A DNA stretch of 64,000 bases, from contig NZ_BSDP01000001.1 in the NCBI RefSeq assembly GCF_027925245.1, positions 248,001 to 312,000 on the forward strand, written 5' to 3'. Below, in pieces: positions 1-9,670 of the stretch; positions within the stretch are counted from its first letter, which is position 1, and every line of letters begins with the position of its first letter. Origin of the DNA: Agromyces rhizosphaerae. GTDB taxonomy: Bacteria; Actinomycetota; Actinomycetes; Actinomycetales; Microbacteriaceae. The notes beneath the pieces were generated by a model. It was not told the origin of the DNA. It saw only the letters and a program-made list of their open reading frames with translations, and made no database searches. The position numbers were made by a program, and so were the translations under genes.

Positions 1-1908
1 AGCCGACTTCTGCATGAGCAGGAGGAACTCGGTGTTCGACTGGGTCTCCTTGAGCCGGCCGAGCACCGCCTCGAGCGCCTGCTGGGGCTCGAGCCCGGCG
101 AGCGCGCGACGCAGCTTCCAGGTGATCTTGACCTCGTCGTTCGACAGCAGCATCTCCTCGCGGCGGGTGGACGACGCGTTGACGTCGACCGCCGGGAAGA
201 TGCGCTTGTCGGCGAGCTGGCGCGACAGGCGCAGCTCCGAGTTGCCGGTGCCCTTGAACTCCTCGAAGATCACCTCGTCCATCTTCGACCCGGTCTCGAC
301 GAGCGCCGTGGCGAGGATGGTGAGCGAACCGCCGTTCTCGATGTTGCGGGCCGCGCCGAAGAAGCGCTTCGGCGGGTACAGCGCGCTCGCGTCGACGCCG
401 CCGGAGAGGATGCGGCCGGAGGCCGGCGCCGCGAGGTTGTACGCGCGGCCGAGGCGCGTGATCGAGTCGAGCAGCACGACGACGTCGTGGCCCAGCTCGA
501 CGAGGCGCTTGGCGCGCTCGATCGCGAGCTCGGCGACCGTCGTGTGGTCCTCCGCGGGACGGTCGAAGGTCGAGGCGATGACCTCGCCCTTCACCGTGCG
601 CTGCATGTCGGTGACCTCCTCGGGGCGCTCGTCGACGAGCACGACCATGAGGTGGACCTCGGGGTTGTTCTGCGAGATCGCGTTGGCGATCTGCTGCAGC
701 ACGATGGTCTTGCCGGCCTTCGGCGGCGCGACGATCAGGCCGCGCTGGCCCTTGCCGATCGGCGCGACGAGGTCGATGATGCGCTGGGTGAGCTTGGTGG
801 GCTCGGTCTCAAGGCGCAGGCGGTCCTGCGGGTAGAGCGGGGTCAGCTTCTGGAAGTCGACGCGCTCGCCCGAGGCATCCGGTGCCTGGCCGTTGATCGA
901 GTCGACCTTCACCAGGGCGTTGTACTTCTGGCGGCTGTTGCCCTCGCCCTCGCGCGGCTGCTTGATCGCGCCGACGACCGCGTCGCCCTTGCGCAGGTGG
1001 TACTTCTTCACCTGGCCGAGCGAGACGTAGACGTCGCTCGGGCCGGGGAGGTAGCCCGTGGTGCGCACGAAGGCGTAGTTGTCGAGCACGTCGAGGATGC
1101 CGGCGACGGGGATCAGCACGTCGTCGTCGAGGATCTCGGGCTCGGCCTCGTCGCCGCCGCCACCGCCGCGGCGCTTGCGGTCGCGGTACCGGCTGCGGCG
1201 GCCGCCGCCCTCGCCGTCGGCCTGGTCGGCGTTGCCGCCGCGGCCGCCCTGGCCCTGCTGGCCCTTCTGCCGGCCGCCGTCGTCCTGCGCGTCGTCCTGC
1301 TTCTGCTGGCGCTGGCCGTTGCCGCCCTTGTTCTTGCCGCCCTGGCGGCCGTCGTTCTTGTTCTGGCCCTGGCCGCCCGAGTCGCCGCCGTCGGCGTCGC
1401 GGGACTCGCCCTGCTGGCCCTGCTGGCCCTGCTGGTCGCCGCCGCCGCGGTTGCGGTTGCGGTTGCGGCTCCGGCTGCGGCCGGAGCGCTGCTGGCCCTC
1501 GCCCGAGTCCTGCCCGGCGTCCTGGCCGGACTTCGCGTCGTCGGACTTCTCGGCGCCGGACTTCTCGGCGTCGGACTCGGCACCGCCGGCCTGCTCGCCG
1601 CGCTGCTCGGGCGCGTCCGCCGCGGGGGCGGCGGCGTCCGTGGGGATGAGGTTCTCGAGGCCGGTCTCGCCCGCGTTGACGTGGGCGCCGGCGGCGGTGC
1701 CGGCGCTCGTCGCGCGGCGGGGCGCGCGGCGCGGCGCGTCACCGGAGTCGCGGCGGTCGGAGATCGCCTCGACGAGCTCGCCCTTGCGGAGCTTGTTCGC
1801 GCCCGAGATGCCGAGGTCGGTGGCGAGCTGCTGGAGCTCGGCGACCTTGAGACCGGACAGGGGGGCGCCGTTCGACACGCCCGAGGCGTGGTCGGTTGCG
1901 TTGGTCAC
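1..1908 (-). CDS. rho: Transcription termination factor Rho (3' end outside window)
   Basis: Hexameric RNA-dependent ATPase that ends transcription and removes polymerase from untranslated RNA. The visible 636 codons begin with GTG at 1908, preceded by GGAAAGGAAAC. Residues about 12-45 form the N-terminal Rho domain (GLKVAELQQLA). Residues about 45-255 are a low-complexity insertion rich in Arg, Asn, Gln and Gly. The RNA-binding fold follows (LIPVAGILDVLDNYAFVRT), then the ATPase core with the P-loop APPKAGKT, DERPEEVTDM and LLDSITRLGRAYN. The reading frame runs off at base 1 after LLMQKSA, so only a short tail is missing. Insertions of this kind are typical of actinobacterial Rho. Lying next to hom-thrC-thrB is a common actinobacterial arrangement. 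Confidence 0.97.
   Translation of the reverse strand, partial: MTNATDHASGVSNGAPLSGLKVAELQQLATDLGISGANKLRKGELVEAISDRRDSGDAPRRAPRRATSAGTAAGAHVNAGETGLENLIPTDAAAPAADAPEQRGEQAGGAESDAEKSGAEKSDDAKSGQDAGQDSGEGQQRSGRSRSRNRNRNRGGGDQQGQQGQQGESRDADGGDSGGQGQNKNDGRQGGKNKGGNGQRQQKQDDAQDDGGRQKGQQGQGGRGGNADQADGEGGGRRSRYRDRKRRGGGGGDEAEPEILDDDVLIPVAGILDVLDNYAFVRTTGYLPGPSDVYVSLGQVKKYHLRKGDAVVGAIKQPREGEGNSRQKYNALVKVDSINGQAPDASGERVDFQKLTPLYPQDRLRLETEPTKLTQRIIDLVAPIGKGQRGLIVAPPKAGKTIVLQQIANAISQNNPEVHLMVVLVDERPEEVTDMQRTVKGEVIASTFDRPAEDHTTVAELAIERAKRLVELGHDVVVLLDSITRLGRAYNLAAPASGRILSGGVDASALYPPKRFFGAARNIENGGSLTILATALVETGSKMDEVIFEEFKGTGNSELRLSRQLADKRIFPAVDVNASSTRREEMLLSNDEVKITWKLRRALAGLEPQQALEAVLGRLKETQSNTEFLLLMQKSA
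1409..1490. repeat. Short tandem repeats inside the rho insertion
   Basis: A 9-bp unit (CCCTGCTGG) is repeated about three times, followed by a 6-bp unit (GGTTGC) repeated three times. On the coding strand they give Gly-Gln-Gln and Asn-Arg repeats in the disordered arm of Rho. Such repeats can change length by slippage without breaking the frame. Confidence 0.75.
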
Positions 1909-2085
1909 TGGGTATGTTTCCTTTCCCCCGGCGTTCGGGAATGAGCCGGGAGAGCCGATGCGCTCGCACGCGTCGAGGTCTGCACGGAAGCGCAGATGCA
2001 CGCGTGGGCGTGAGCAATGAGTTGCTGAGAATCGCACGATGCGGCCGGTTCGCGGTGCCCGCGTGCCTGCCGGGTGCTGGTAGCG

Positions 2086-2091
2086 AGTTTA
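2086..2091 (-). promoter_or_regulatory. Candidate -10 element for rho
   Basis: TAAACT on the minus strand within TGGTAAACT, in the 223-bp gap between thrB and rho. A start there would give a rho leader of about 170 nt. No convincing -35 is seen. Rho leaders are often sites of autoregulation, so a long leader is plausible but unproven. Confidence 0.3.
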
Positions 2092-2131
2092 CCACCGTGG
2101 GCGGGGTGCCCCGGTACCTGTGGACTGCGTG

Positions 2132-3088
2132 TCAGTCCGCGGCGGCCGCGGTCGCCCCCCGGAAGTCGACCGCCGGCATCAGGGCCTGCCACGGTGAATC
2201 GGCCTCGCGCTCGACCAGCGCGGCGGCGTCGAGCCGCTCCGCGGGGTTGCTCGCGAGCACCAGGATCGAGGGTCCCGCACCCGAGACGACGGCCGCGTGG
2301 CCGGCGGCGCGGAGCACCCGGATGAGGCGCTCCGTCTCGGGCATCGCCGAGGCGCGATAGCTCTGGTGGAGCTTGTCCTCGGTGGCCGCGAGCAGCAGCT
2401 CGGGGCTCTGGGTGAGCGCCGCGACGAGCAGCGCCGAGCGCGACAGGTTGAACACCGCGTCCTCGTGGGGCACGTGCTTGGGCTGCAGCGAGCGCGCGAG
2501 CGCCGTCGACATGACGTGCTCGGGCACCAGCACGAGCGGCGAGACACCGCGGTGCACGATGAGCTTCTTGTGCTGCGGACCCTGCTCGGTGGTCCACGCG
2601 ATCGTCAGGCCGCCGAAGAGCGCCGGCGCGACGTTGTCGGGGTGCCCCTCGAGGTCGGTGGCGAGTGCCAGCAGGGTCGCCGAGTCCAGGTCGACGATGC
2701 CCTCGAGCAGCCCCTTGGCGGCCATCACGCCCGCGACGACCGCGGCGCCCGAGGAGCCGAGGCCCCGGCTGTGCGGGATCGTGTTGTGCGCGTGCAGCCG
2801 GATCGGCGGCAGCGCGTAGCCCTGCGTGGCGAGGCTGTGCGCGAGCGAGCGCACCACCAGGTGCGACTCGTCGAGCGGCACCTCGCCCGCCCCGACGCCC
2901 TCGACGACGATCTCGAGACCCGGGTGGTCGAGCACGGTGATGTCGAGGTCGTCGTACAGCGCGAGCCCGAGCCCGAGCGTGTCGAACCCGGGGCCGAGGT
3001 TCGCGGTGGTGGCCGGCACCTTGACGTGCACGGTCGTGCCCGGCTCGAGTTCGAGCGCGCGCAGGCCTCCCACGACCGCCTCGGTCAT
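2132..3088 (-). CDS. thrB: Homoserine kinase
   Basis: GHMP-family kinase that phosphorylates L-homoserine with ATP, the step before threonine synthase. The 318-residue product has [14 protein letters not shown] near residues 23-36, the GHMP ATP-binding loop [14 protein letters not shown] near 105-118, and the C-terminal motif [12 protein letters not shown]. The ATG overlaps the thrC stop by four bases (ATGA), so translation is probably coupled. It is the last gene of hom-thrC-thrB. Length and motifs are normal for the family. Confidence 0.96.
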   Translation of the reverse strand: MTEAVVGGLRALELEPGTTVHVKVPATTANLGPGFDTLGLGLALYDDLDITVLDHPGLEIVVEGVGAGEVPLDESHLVVRSLAHSLATQGYALPPIRLHAHNTIPHSRGLGSSGAAVVAGVMAAKGLLEGIVDLDSATLLALATDLEGHPDNVAPALFGGLTIAWTTEQGPQHKKLIVHRGVSPLVLVPEHVMSTALARSLQPKHVPHEDAVFNLSRSALLVAALTQSPELLLAATEDKLHQSYRASAMPETERLIRVLRAAGHAAVVSGAGPSILVLASNPAERLDAAALVEREADSPWQALMPAVDFRGATAAAAD

Positions 3089-4182
3089 GACGCCAGTCCG
3101 AGCACGTCGGCGATCGCGGCGGTGTCGACCGGGACCACGGTGGGGCTCACGTCGGAGCCGTCGGCCGCGCGCAGCGCCCACTGCGGGTCCTTCAGGCCGT
3201 GGCCGGTCACGGTGAGCACGACGTTCGCCCCCGCCGGGATGGCACCCGACTCGGCGCGCTCGAGCAGGCCCGCGACGCTGATCGCCGACGCGGGCTCGAC
3301 GAACACGCCGACCTCGGCCGAGAGGATGCGGTGCGCCTCGAGGATCTTCTCGTCGGTGATCGCGCCGAAGTAGCCGTCGCTGTCGTCGCGGGCCGCGAGG
3401 GCGAGCTCCCACGAGGCCGGGTTGCCGATGCGGATGGCGCTCGCGATCGTGTCGGGGTCGCGCACCGGCTCGCCGCGCACGATCGGCGCGGAGCCCGCGG
3501 CCTGGAAGCCGAACATGCGCGGCAGCCTCGTCGACTCGCCGCGGTCGACCTCCTCGCGGTAGCCGCGGTGGTACGCGGTGTAGTTGCCCGCGTTGCCGAC
3601 CGGGACGATGTGGATGTCGGGCGCGTCGCCGAGCGCCTCGACGACCTCGAACGCGGCCGTCTTCTGCCCCTCGATGCGGTCGTTGTTCACCGAGTTGACC
3701 AGGTGCACCGGGTAGTTCGCCGAGAGGTCGCGCGCGATGTCGAGGCAGTCGTCGAAGTTGCCCTGCACCTGCAGCAGCTCCGCGCCGTGCGCGATCGCCT
3801 GCGCGAGCTTGCCCATGGCGATCTTGCCCTCGGGCACGAGCACCGCCGACTGGATGCCCGCGTGCGTGGCGTAGGCGGCCGCGCTGGCCGAGGTGTTGCC
3901 GGTCGACGCGCAGATGACGACCTTCGCGCCGTGCTCGACCGCCTTGGAGACGGCCATGGTCATGCCGCGGTCCTTGAACGAGCCGGTCGGGTTCATGCCC
4001 TCGAACTTGACGAAGACGTTGGCACCGGTGCGGTCCGAGAGCGCCCGCGCGGGGATGAGCGGGGTCCCGCCCTCGCCGAGGGTGACGATGGGGGTGGCAT
4101 CCGAGACGTCGAGCCGGTCCGCGTACTCGCGGATGACCCCGCGCCACTGGCGGGAGTACGGCTTCGGAGTGGGCTGTTCCAC
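3085..4182 (-). CDS. thrC: Threonine synthase
   Basis: PLP enzyme converting O-phosphohomoserine to L-threonine. The 365-residue product carries the PLP lysine at about K70 in [13 protein letters not shown] and the phosphate-binding loop [12 protein letters not shown]. The start is GTG at 4182, sharing one base with the hom stop codon (TAGTG), which signals tight coupling. It matches the shorter actinobacterial threonine synthase type without the long N-terminal extension of the E. coli form. Confidence 0.96.
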   Translation of the reverse strand: MEQPTPKPYSRQWRGVIREYADRLDVSDATPIVTLGEGGTPLIPARALSDRTGANVFVKFEGMNPTGSFKDRGMTMAVSKAVEHGAKVVICASTGNTSASAAAYATHAGIQSAVLVPEGKIAMGKLAQAIAHGAELLQVQGNFDDCLDIARDLSANYPVHLVNSVNNDRIEGQKTAAFEVVEALGDAPDIHIVPVGNAGNYTAYHRGYREEVDRGESTRLPRMFGFQAAGSAPIVRGEPVRDPDTIASAIRIGNPASWELALAARDDSDGYFGAITDEKILEAHRILSAEVGVFVEPASAISVAGLLERAESGAIPAGANVVLTVTGHGLKDPQWALRAADGSDVSPTVVPVDTAAIADVLGLAS

Positions 4183-5489
4183 TATGCTCCTTCGACTCGG
4201 AGGACGGACGTGACCTGATCGACCACGGGATCTGCGGCGAGCGCCGCGACGGTGTCGGCCAGGGAGGACTCGCGTGCCTCGTGGGTGCCGATCACAAGGG
4301 TAGCCCGCCCGGCATCGTCGCTCAGCGTCTGCTCGAGCTGCTCGACGGAGACGCCGTGCGCGGCGAAGATCTGCGCGATCGCGGCGAGCACGCCCGGCTG
4401 GTCGAGCACCTCGATGGTGACCGCGTAGCGGGTCGTGACCTGGCCGATGTCGAGCACCGGCAACTCGGCGTGGGTCGACTCGGCGATGCCGGGGCCGCCC
4501 GCGACGTGCCGTCGCACCACCGCGACCAGGTCGCCGAGCACGGCCGACGCGGTCTCGGCGCCACCGGCGCCCGCGCCGTAGAACATGAGGTCGCCGGCGG
4601 CGGATGCCTCGACGAAGACCGCGTTGTTCGCCCCGTGCACGGCGGCGAGCGGGTGCGCGCGGTCGACCATCGCGGGGTACACGCGGGCCGAGACGGCCTC
4701 GTCGCCCGTGTCGGGGTCGCGCAGGCGCTCGCAGATCGCGAGCAGCTTGACGACGTAGCCGGCCTTCCTCGCCGACTCGACCTGCGCGGCGGTCACGCCC
4801 GTGATGCCCTCGCGGTGCACCTGCTCGACGGGCACCAGCGTGTGGAACGCCAGGCTCGCGAGGATCGCGGCCTTCTGCGCGGCGTCATAGCCCTCGATGT
4901 CGGCGGTCGGGTCGGCCTCGGCGTAGCCGAGCGCGGTCGCCGCGGCGAGCGCCGACTCCAGGCTGTCGCCCGTGGTGTCCATGCGGTCGAGGATGTAGTT
5001 CGTCGTGCCGTTGACGATGCCGAGGATGCGGTCGACCGTGTCGCCGGCCATGCTGTCGCGGAGCGGCCGGATGATCGGGATCGCCCCGCCCACGGCGGCC
5101 TCGTAGGCGAGCTGCGCGCCCACCTGCTCGGCCGCCTCGAACAGCTCCGGCCCGTGGGTGGCGAGCAGCGCCTTGTTGGCGGTGACCACGTCGGCGCCCG
5201 AGTTGATCGCCTGCAGCACGAGCGTTCGCGCCGGCTCGAGCCCGCCGATGAGCTCGACCACGATGTCGGCCCCGAGGATCAGCGACTCGGCATCGGTCGT
5301 GAACAGCTCGTGCGGCAGGTCGACGTCGCGCTTCGCGTCGACGTCGCGCACCGCGATGCCGGTCAGCTCGATGCGTGCTCCCGCGCGCGCGGCGAGCTCG
5401 TCGGCGTGTTCGAGCAGCAGCCTCGCGACCTGCGAGCCCACCGTGCCGCCGCCCAGCAGGGCGACGCGCAGGGAACGGTATTCGATCAT
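4182..5489 (-). CDS. hom: Homoserine dehydrogenase
   Basis: NAD(P)-dependent reduction of aspartate semialdehyde to homoserine, the branch point to Thr and Met. The 435-residue product has a Rossmann motif [16 protein letters not shown] near residues 11-26, the catalytic domain with [11 protein letters not shown] and a C-terminal ACT domain ([20 protein letters not shown]), which normally mediates feedback inhibition by threonine. I chose ATG 5489 ([15 protein letters not shown]) over upstream in-frame codons because it fits family starts and leaves a 16-bp gap after lysA. It is co-directional with lysA, thrC and thrB. Confidence 0.96.
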   Translation of the reverse strand: MIEYRSLRVALLGGGTVGSQVARLLLEHADELAARAGARIELTGIAVRDVDAKRDVDLPHELFTTDAESLILGADIVVELIGGLEPARTLVLQAINSGADVVTANKALLATHGPELFEAAEQVGAQLAYEAAVGGAIPIIRPLRDSMAGDTVDRILGIVNGTTNYILDRMDTTGDSLESALAAATALGYAEADPTADIEGYDAAQKAAILASLAFHTLVPVEQVHREGITGVTAAQVESARKAGYVVKLLAICERLRDPDTGDEAVSARVYPAMVDRAHPLAAVHGANNAVFVEASAAGDLMFYGAGAGGAETASAVLGDLVAVVRRHVAGGPGIAESTHAELPVLDIGQVTTRYAVTIEVLDQPGVLAAIAQIFAAHGVSVEQLEQTLSDDAGRATLVIGTHEARESSLADTVAALAADPVVDQVTSVLRVEGA

Positions 5490-5505
5490 GCGATCCTCAT
5501 CCGTG

Positions 5506-6897
5506 TCAGCGGCCTTCCATGATTCCGGCATCGCGCGCGAGGAGGTCCGCCTCGGTCTCGCCGCGCACGATGACCCGTGCCTCGCCATCGGTCACGGCCA
5601 CGACGGCCGGGCGGGCGAGCAGGTTGTAGTTGCTGGAGAGCGCCCAGCAGTAGGCCCCGGTCGCGGCGACCGCGACCAGGTCGCCGGGGCGCACGTCCCC
5701 GGGCAGGTAGTCGGCGTCGACGAGGATGTCGCCCGACTCGCAGTGCTTGCCCGCGAGGCGCACGAGCACCGGCGCGGCGTCGGATGCCCGCGATGCCAGT
5801 CGCACGGTGTAGTCGGCGCCGTAGAGCGCCGGACGGGCGTTGTCGCTCATGCCGCCGTCGACCGCGACGTAGCGGCGGATGCCCCCGGAGACCGGGACGT
5901 CCTTGATGGTGCCGACCTCGTACAGGGAGATGCCGGGCGGCCCGACGATCGAGCGGCCGGGCTCGAACGCGAGCACCGGCACCGGGATGCCGAGGGCGGC
6001 GCACCGCTCGGCGACCGCGGCGACGATGCCGCGCGCGAGCTCGTCGACGGGCGTCGGGTCGTCGGCGCTGGTGTAGGCGATGCCGAAGCCGCCGCCGAGG
6101 TTCAGCTCGGGCACGTCGCCGCCCGCGAGCAGCTCCGCGTGCACCGCGAGGAGGCGCTCGGCCGACTCGGCGAACCCGCCGGCATCGAAGATCTGCGAGC
6201 CGATGTGGCAGTGCAGGCCGAGCAGTCGGAGCGAGTCGCGGCCGCGGATGGCGGCCACCACCCCGGGTGCGTCGGCGAGCGGCACGCCGAACTTCTGGTC
6301 GTCGTGCGCGGTCGCGAGGAACTCGTGGGTGTGCGCGTGCACGCCGCTGTTCACGCGCAGGCGCACCGCCTGCACCACGCCGGCTCGCTCGGCGGCGTCG
6401 GCGACGCGGTCGACCTCCGCGCGCCCGTCGAGCACGATCGAGCCGACACCCGCCGAGACCGCTCGCGCGATCTCGGCGTCGGACTTGTTGTTGCCGTGGA
6501 AGCCGATGGCGGCGGCGGGCACGCCCGCGGCGAGCGCCACGGCGAGCTCTCCCCCGCTGGCCACGTCGATGCGCAGGCCCGCCTCGACGACCCAGCGCGC
6601 GACCTCGGCCGAGAGGAAGGCCTTGCCGGCGTAGTAGACGTGCGCGTCGGACCCGGCGGCGCGTGCCTCGGAGCCGAACGCCTCGAGGGCGGCCGCGGCG
6701 CGGGCGCGCACGTCGGCCTCGTCGAGCACGTAGAGCGGGGTGCCGTAGCGGGCCGCGAGGTCGGTCGCGGCGACGCCGCCCACCACGAGCTCGCCCGCAT
6801 CGTCGCGGTGCGCGGAGGCGGGCCACACGCGCGCGTCGAGCGCGTTCGCGTCGTTCGGGACGCGCAACCACGCCGGGGCGATGACGTCGGTGGCCAC
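5506..6897 (-). CDS. lysA: Diaminopimelate decarboxylase
   Basis: PLP-dependent decarboxylation of meso-diaminopimelate to L-lysine. The 463-residue product has the PLP lysine near K92 (YYAGKAFLS), the GLHCHIGSQI loop, the glycine-rich LGGGFGI phosphate loop, FEPGRSI and the catalytic CESGD segment. The reading frame is open further upstream, but GTG 6897 (VATDVIAPAW) gives the usual family length and has GAGG about 9 nt before it. It leads the Lys/Thr gene run, with hom starting 16 bp downstream. Confidence 0.94.
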   Translation of the reverse strand: MATDVIAPAWLRVPNDANALDARVWPASAHRDDAGELVVGGVAATDLAARYGTPLYVLDEADVRARAAAALEAFGSEARAAGSDAHVYYAGKAFLSAEVARWVVEAGLRIDVASGGELAVALAAGVPAAAIGFHGNNKSDAEIARAVSAGVGSIVLDGRAEVDRVADAAERAGVVQAVRLRVNSGVHAHTHEFLATAHDDQKFGVPLADAPGVVAAIRGRDSLRLLGLHCHIGSQIFDAGGFAESAERLLAVHAELLAGGDVPELNLGGGFGIAYTSADDPTPVDELARGIVAAVAERCAALGIPVPVLAFEPGRSIVGPPGISLYEVGTIKDVPVSGGIRRYVAVDGGMSDNARPALYGADYTVRLASRASDAAPVLVRLAGKHCESGDILVDADYLPGDVRPGDLVAVAATGAYCWALSSNYNLLARPAVVAVTDGEARVIVRGETEADLLARDAGIMEGR

Positions 6898-7012
6898 GAT
6901 GGGAACCTCACGGGGTGCGGAACGGTGGATCGCTGCGCGGCGAGCGAACCCGGATTGGTTCCTGAAGCCGGCCTGCAAGGGGATGCGCCGGCGGAGCCGG
7001 GCAGGCGACCCC

Positions 7013-7042
7013 ATGTTATCGGGGTGCCTCTGCGGCGGCCAA
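7013..7042 (-). promoter_or_regulatory. Candidate promoter for lysA-hom-thrC-thrB
   Basis: On the minus strand TTGGCC (7037-7042) and TAACAT (7013-7018) are separated by 18 bp, in the 182-bp gap upstream of lysA. The implied leader is about 110 nt. I see no lysine-riboswitch architecture in it. Confidence 0.4.
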
Positions 7043-7079
7043 TCGCGTGACATCCGCCGTCACTCCCGCGCCGGCGGGG

Positions 7080-7958
7080 TCAGCCGCAGGAGCCGGTGCG
7101 CTCCAGCAGTGCCTCGTCGAGCACGATGTCCTCGGCCTCGAGCACGAGCGTGACGACCCCGCCCTCCCAGGTGAGTTCGTCGACCTCGGCCCCGTCGGGG
7201 AGGAACTGCGCGACGCAGACCGGGATCGGGTCGATCCGCAGCAGTTCCTCGGTGATCCCGCCGAGGAGGAACTCGGCCGCGCCGCCGACGATGCGCACCG
7301 ATTCGGGGCTGATCAGCACCGTGTCGCCGTCCGCCTCGATCGTCGCGTCGGCCCGGTACTCGATCGGGAAGCCGAGGATCTCGATCGTGCCCGTGTACGC
7401 CACCAGGCCGTCCTCGAAGCGGAGACCGTCGCCCACGCCCGGGATCGGGATGAGCTCCGAGACCGCCTCCTCGCTCAGGGCGACGGTCGCCGTGGCGCGG
7501 TCGGTGGTACGCGTCCGGTCGCGCGGCGTGCCCTCGAGCACGACCTCGACGTCGAGCACCGCGCCGTTCACGTCGAGCTCCGGCGCGCTCACCTGCACGC
7601 GGTCGAACCGGCCGACGAAGAGCTGCCAGAGCATGCTCGCCCCGCCGATCGTCACGTCGACGTCGCCCGTCACGCCCTCGGGCAGCTCCTGCTCGACCTG
7701 GGCGGCGACCTGCCGCTCGCTCGCGCCGCGCAGCCAGACGTCGGTCACGACCGTCGCGATCGCGAGCACCAGCAGCGACGCGGCCACGATGGCGCCGATG
7801 AGCAGTCCGCGACGCGGTCGGCGCTCGGGCGCGGCATCCGCCTGCTGCAGCGGCGGGATCGGCAGGGTGTCCGAGGCATCCGCCCGCCCCTGCAGCTCGT
7901 CGTCGCCGTAGGGACGCGTGTCGCCGGGGCCGTGCGCCCCCTGCCCGTCGTCGCTCAT
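7080..7958 (-). CDS. DUF2993 (LmeA-like) membrane-anchored protein
   Basis: The 292-residue protein has a disordered acidic N-terminus, an RRPRRG charge cluster, one transmembrane helix at about residues 51-71 (LLIGAIVAASLLVLAIATVV) and an extracytoplasmic domain ending in a Cys-containing tail (ERTGSCG). The pattern fits DUF2993; the mycobacterial member LmeA binds phosphoinositides and acts in envelope mannan synthesis. Its ATG is 1 bp after the argS stop, so the two are almost certainly co-transcribed. Function here is inferred only from the family. Confidence 0.7.
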   Translation of the reverse strand: MSDDGQGAHGPGDTRPYGDDELQGRADASDTLPIPPLQQADAAPERRPRRGLLIGAIVAASLLVLAIATVVTDVWLRGASERQVAAQVEQELPEGVTGDVDVTIGGASMLWQLFVGRFDRVQVSAPELDVNGAVLDVEVVLEGTPRDRTRTTDRATATVALSEEAVSELIPIPGVGDGLRFEDGLVAYTGTIEILGFPIEYRADATIEADGDTVLISPESVRIVGGAAEFLLGGITEELLRIDPIPVCVAQFLPDGAEVDELTWEGGVVTLVLEAEDIVLDEALLERTGSCG

Positions 7959-7959
7959 G

Positions 7960-9633
7960 TCACATCCGTTCGGGAGCCGAGACGCCGAGCAGGCCGAGGC
8001 CGTTGCGGAGCACCACGCCCGTGGCGTCGTTCAGCCAGAGTCGGGTGCGCTGCAGGTCGCCGACCGGCTCATCGCCCAGGGGCAGCACGCGGCAGTTGTC
8101 GTACCAGCGGTGGAACAGGCCCGCGAGCTCCTCGATGTAGCGCGCGATGCGGTGCGGCTCCCGCAGCTCCGCGGCCTGGGCCACGATGCGCGGGAACTCC
8201 TGCAGCGCACCGAGCAGCGCCGACTCCGACTCGTGCTCGAGCAGCTCGGGCACGAACGTCGAGCGGTCGACGCCGACGGATGCCGCGTTGCGGGCCACGG
8301 CCGCGGTGCGCGCGTGCGCGTACTGCACGTAGAAGACGGGGTTGTCGTTCGTGCGGCGCTGCAGCTGCTCGGGGTCGATGGCCAGCGGCGAGTCGGCGGG
8401 CGACCGGGCGAGCGTGTACCGCAGCGCGTCCGTGCCGAGCCAGGCCTGCAGGTCGTCGAGCTCGATGATGTTGCCGGCGCGCTTGGACAGCCGGGCGCCG
8501 TTGACGCTCACGAGCTGGCCGATGAGCACCTCGATGTCGCGCTCGGGGTCGTCGCCCGCCGCGCCCGCGAGCGCCTTCAGCCGGTGCACGTAGCCGTGGT
8601 GGTCGGCGCCGAGCAGGTAGATCTTGTGCTCGAAGCCGCGGTCGCCCTTGTCGAGGTAGTACGCGGCGTCGGCGGCGAAGTAGGTGTACACGCCGTTCGC
8701 GCGGCGGATGACGCGGTCCTTGTCGTCGCCGAAGTCGGTCGTGCGCACCCAGACGGCGCCGTCCTCATCGAAGACGTGGCCCTGCTCGCGCAGCCGGTCG
8801 ACGGCGAGGTCGATGGCGCTGCGGCCGCCCTCCCCCGGCGCATGGAGCGCGCGCTCGGAGAACCACACGTCGAAGTGCACGTTGAAGCGCTCGAGCGACG
8901 CACGGATCTCGTCGAGCTGGATGCGGTACGCGGTCTCGCGCGCGGTGACGAGCTGCTCGTCCGCGGGCAGGCCCTCGAGCCCGGGGTGCTCCTCGAGCAC
9001 CTGCCGGGCGAGGTCGTCGATGTAGGGGCCCGAGTAGCCGCCCTCGGGAGCCGGCGCGCCGGTGGCGGCGGCGAGCACGGATGCCGCGAACCGGTCCATC
9101 TGGTTGCCCGCGTCGTTGATGTAGAACTCGGTCGCCACCCGGGCCCCCGCGGCGCGCAGCACGCGGCCGAGCGAGTCGCCGAGGGCCGCCCAGCGGGTGT
9201 GGCCCATGTGCAGCGGTCCGGTCGGGTTCGCCGAGACGAACTCGAGGTTCACGACTCGGCCGGCGAGCGAGTCGCCGCTGCCGTAGGCGCCGCCCGCCTC
9301 GACGATCGTGCGCGCGAGCGCACCCGCCGCGCCCGCCTCGAGGCGCACGTTGATGAAGCCGGGGCCGGCGACCTCGACGCTCGCGACGCCGGGCACCTCG
9401 CCGAGGCCCGCGGCGAGCTCGTCGGCGATCTTCCGCGGCGGCGTGCCGAGCGGCTTCGCGAGACGAAGGGCGATGCTCGAGGCCCAGTCGCCGTGCTCGC
9501 GCAGCTTCGGGCGCTCGATGACGACGTCGGCCGGTGACAGCTCGATCGAGACCTCGTCGCCCTGCTCGCGTCGGCGCTCGACGAGGGCCGTCGCGAGGGC
9601 GTGCAGGGAGGTCTGGAGATCTGCGGGAGTCAC
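7960..9633 (-). CDS. argS: Arginyl-tRNA synthetase
   Basis: Class I aminoacyl-tRNA synthetase charging tRNA-Arg. The 557-residue protein has the HIGH-equivalent motif in FVSANPTGPLHMGHTR, the KMSKS-equivalent LSKRAGN and a DALR anticodon-binding domain at the C-terminus (FYVQYAHAR onward). The start is set at GTG 9633: a TAGGAT -10 element lies 6 nt upstream, suggesting a leaderless transcript, whereas the in-frame TTG two codons upstream would fall inside that spacer. A tRNA-Arg gene lies 0.7 kb away on the other strand. Confidence 0.96.
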   Translation of the reverse strand: MTPADLQTSLHALATALVERRREQGDEVSIELSPADVVIERPKLREHGDWASSIALRLAKPLGTPPRKIADELAAGLGEVPGVASVEVAGPGFINVRLEAGAAGALARTIVEAGGAYGSGDSLAGRVVNLEFVSANPTGPLHMGHTRWAALGDSLGRVLRAAGARVATEFYINDAGNQMDRFAASVLAAATGAPAPEGGYSGPYIDDLARQVLEEHPGLEGLPADEQLVTARETAYRIQLDEIRASLERFNVHFDVWFSERALHAPGEGGRSAIDLAVDRLREQGHVFDEDGAVWVRTTDFGDDKDRVIRRANGVYTYFAADAAYYLDKGDRGFEHKIYLLGADHHGYVHRLKALAGAAGDDPERDIEVLIGQLVSVNGARLSKRAGNIIELDDLQAWLGTDALRYTLARSPADSPLAIDPEQLQRRTNDNPVFYVQYAHARTAAVARNAASVGVDRSTFVPELLEHESESALLGALQEFPRIVAQAAELREPHRIARYIEELAGLFHRWYDNCRVLPLGDEPVGDLQRTRLWLNDATGVVLRNGLGLLGVSAPERM

Positions 9634-9639
9634 CCGCAA

Positions 9640-9645
9640 ATCCTA
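9640..9645 (-). promoter_or_regulatory. -10 element of argS (leaderless)
   Basis: TAGGAT on the minus strand, 6 nt before the GTG start, so transcription likely begins at or next to the start codon. It lies 13 bp from the diverging -10 of the lipoprotein gene, so the two promoters must share or compete for the same face of DNA. Confidence 0.5.
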
Positions 9646-9658
9646 CCCTCGCCGTTGA

Positions 9659-9664
9659 TACAGT
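9659..9664 (+). promoter_or_regulatory. -10 element of the lipoprotein gene (leaderless)
   Basis: TACAGT followed by 6 nt and then the ATG at 9671. No ribosome-binding site fits between, which supports leaderless expression. Confidence 0.45.
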
Positions 9665-9670
9665 CGCTCC

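Noticed and set aside
6898..7079. Lysine riboswitch before lysA
   Set aside because: The leader of about 110 nt is too short and lacks the five-helix core.
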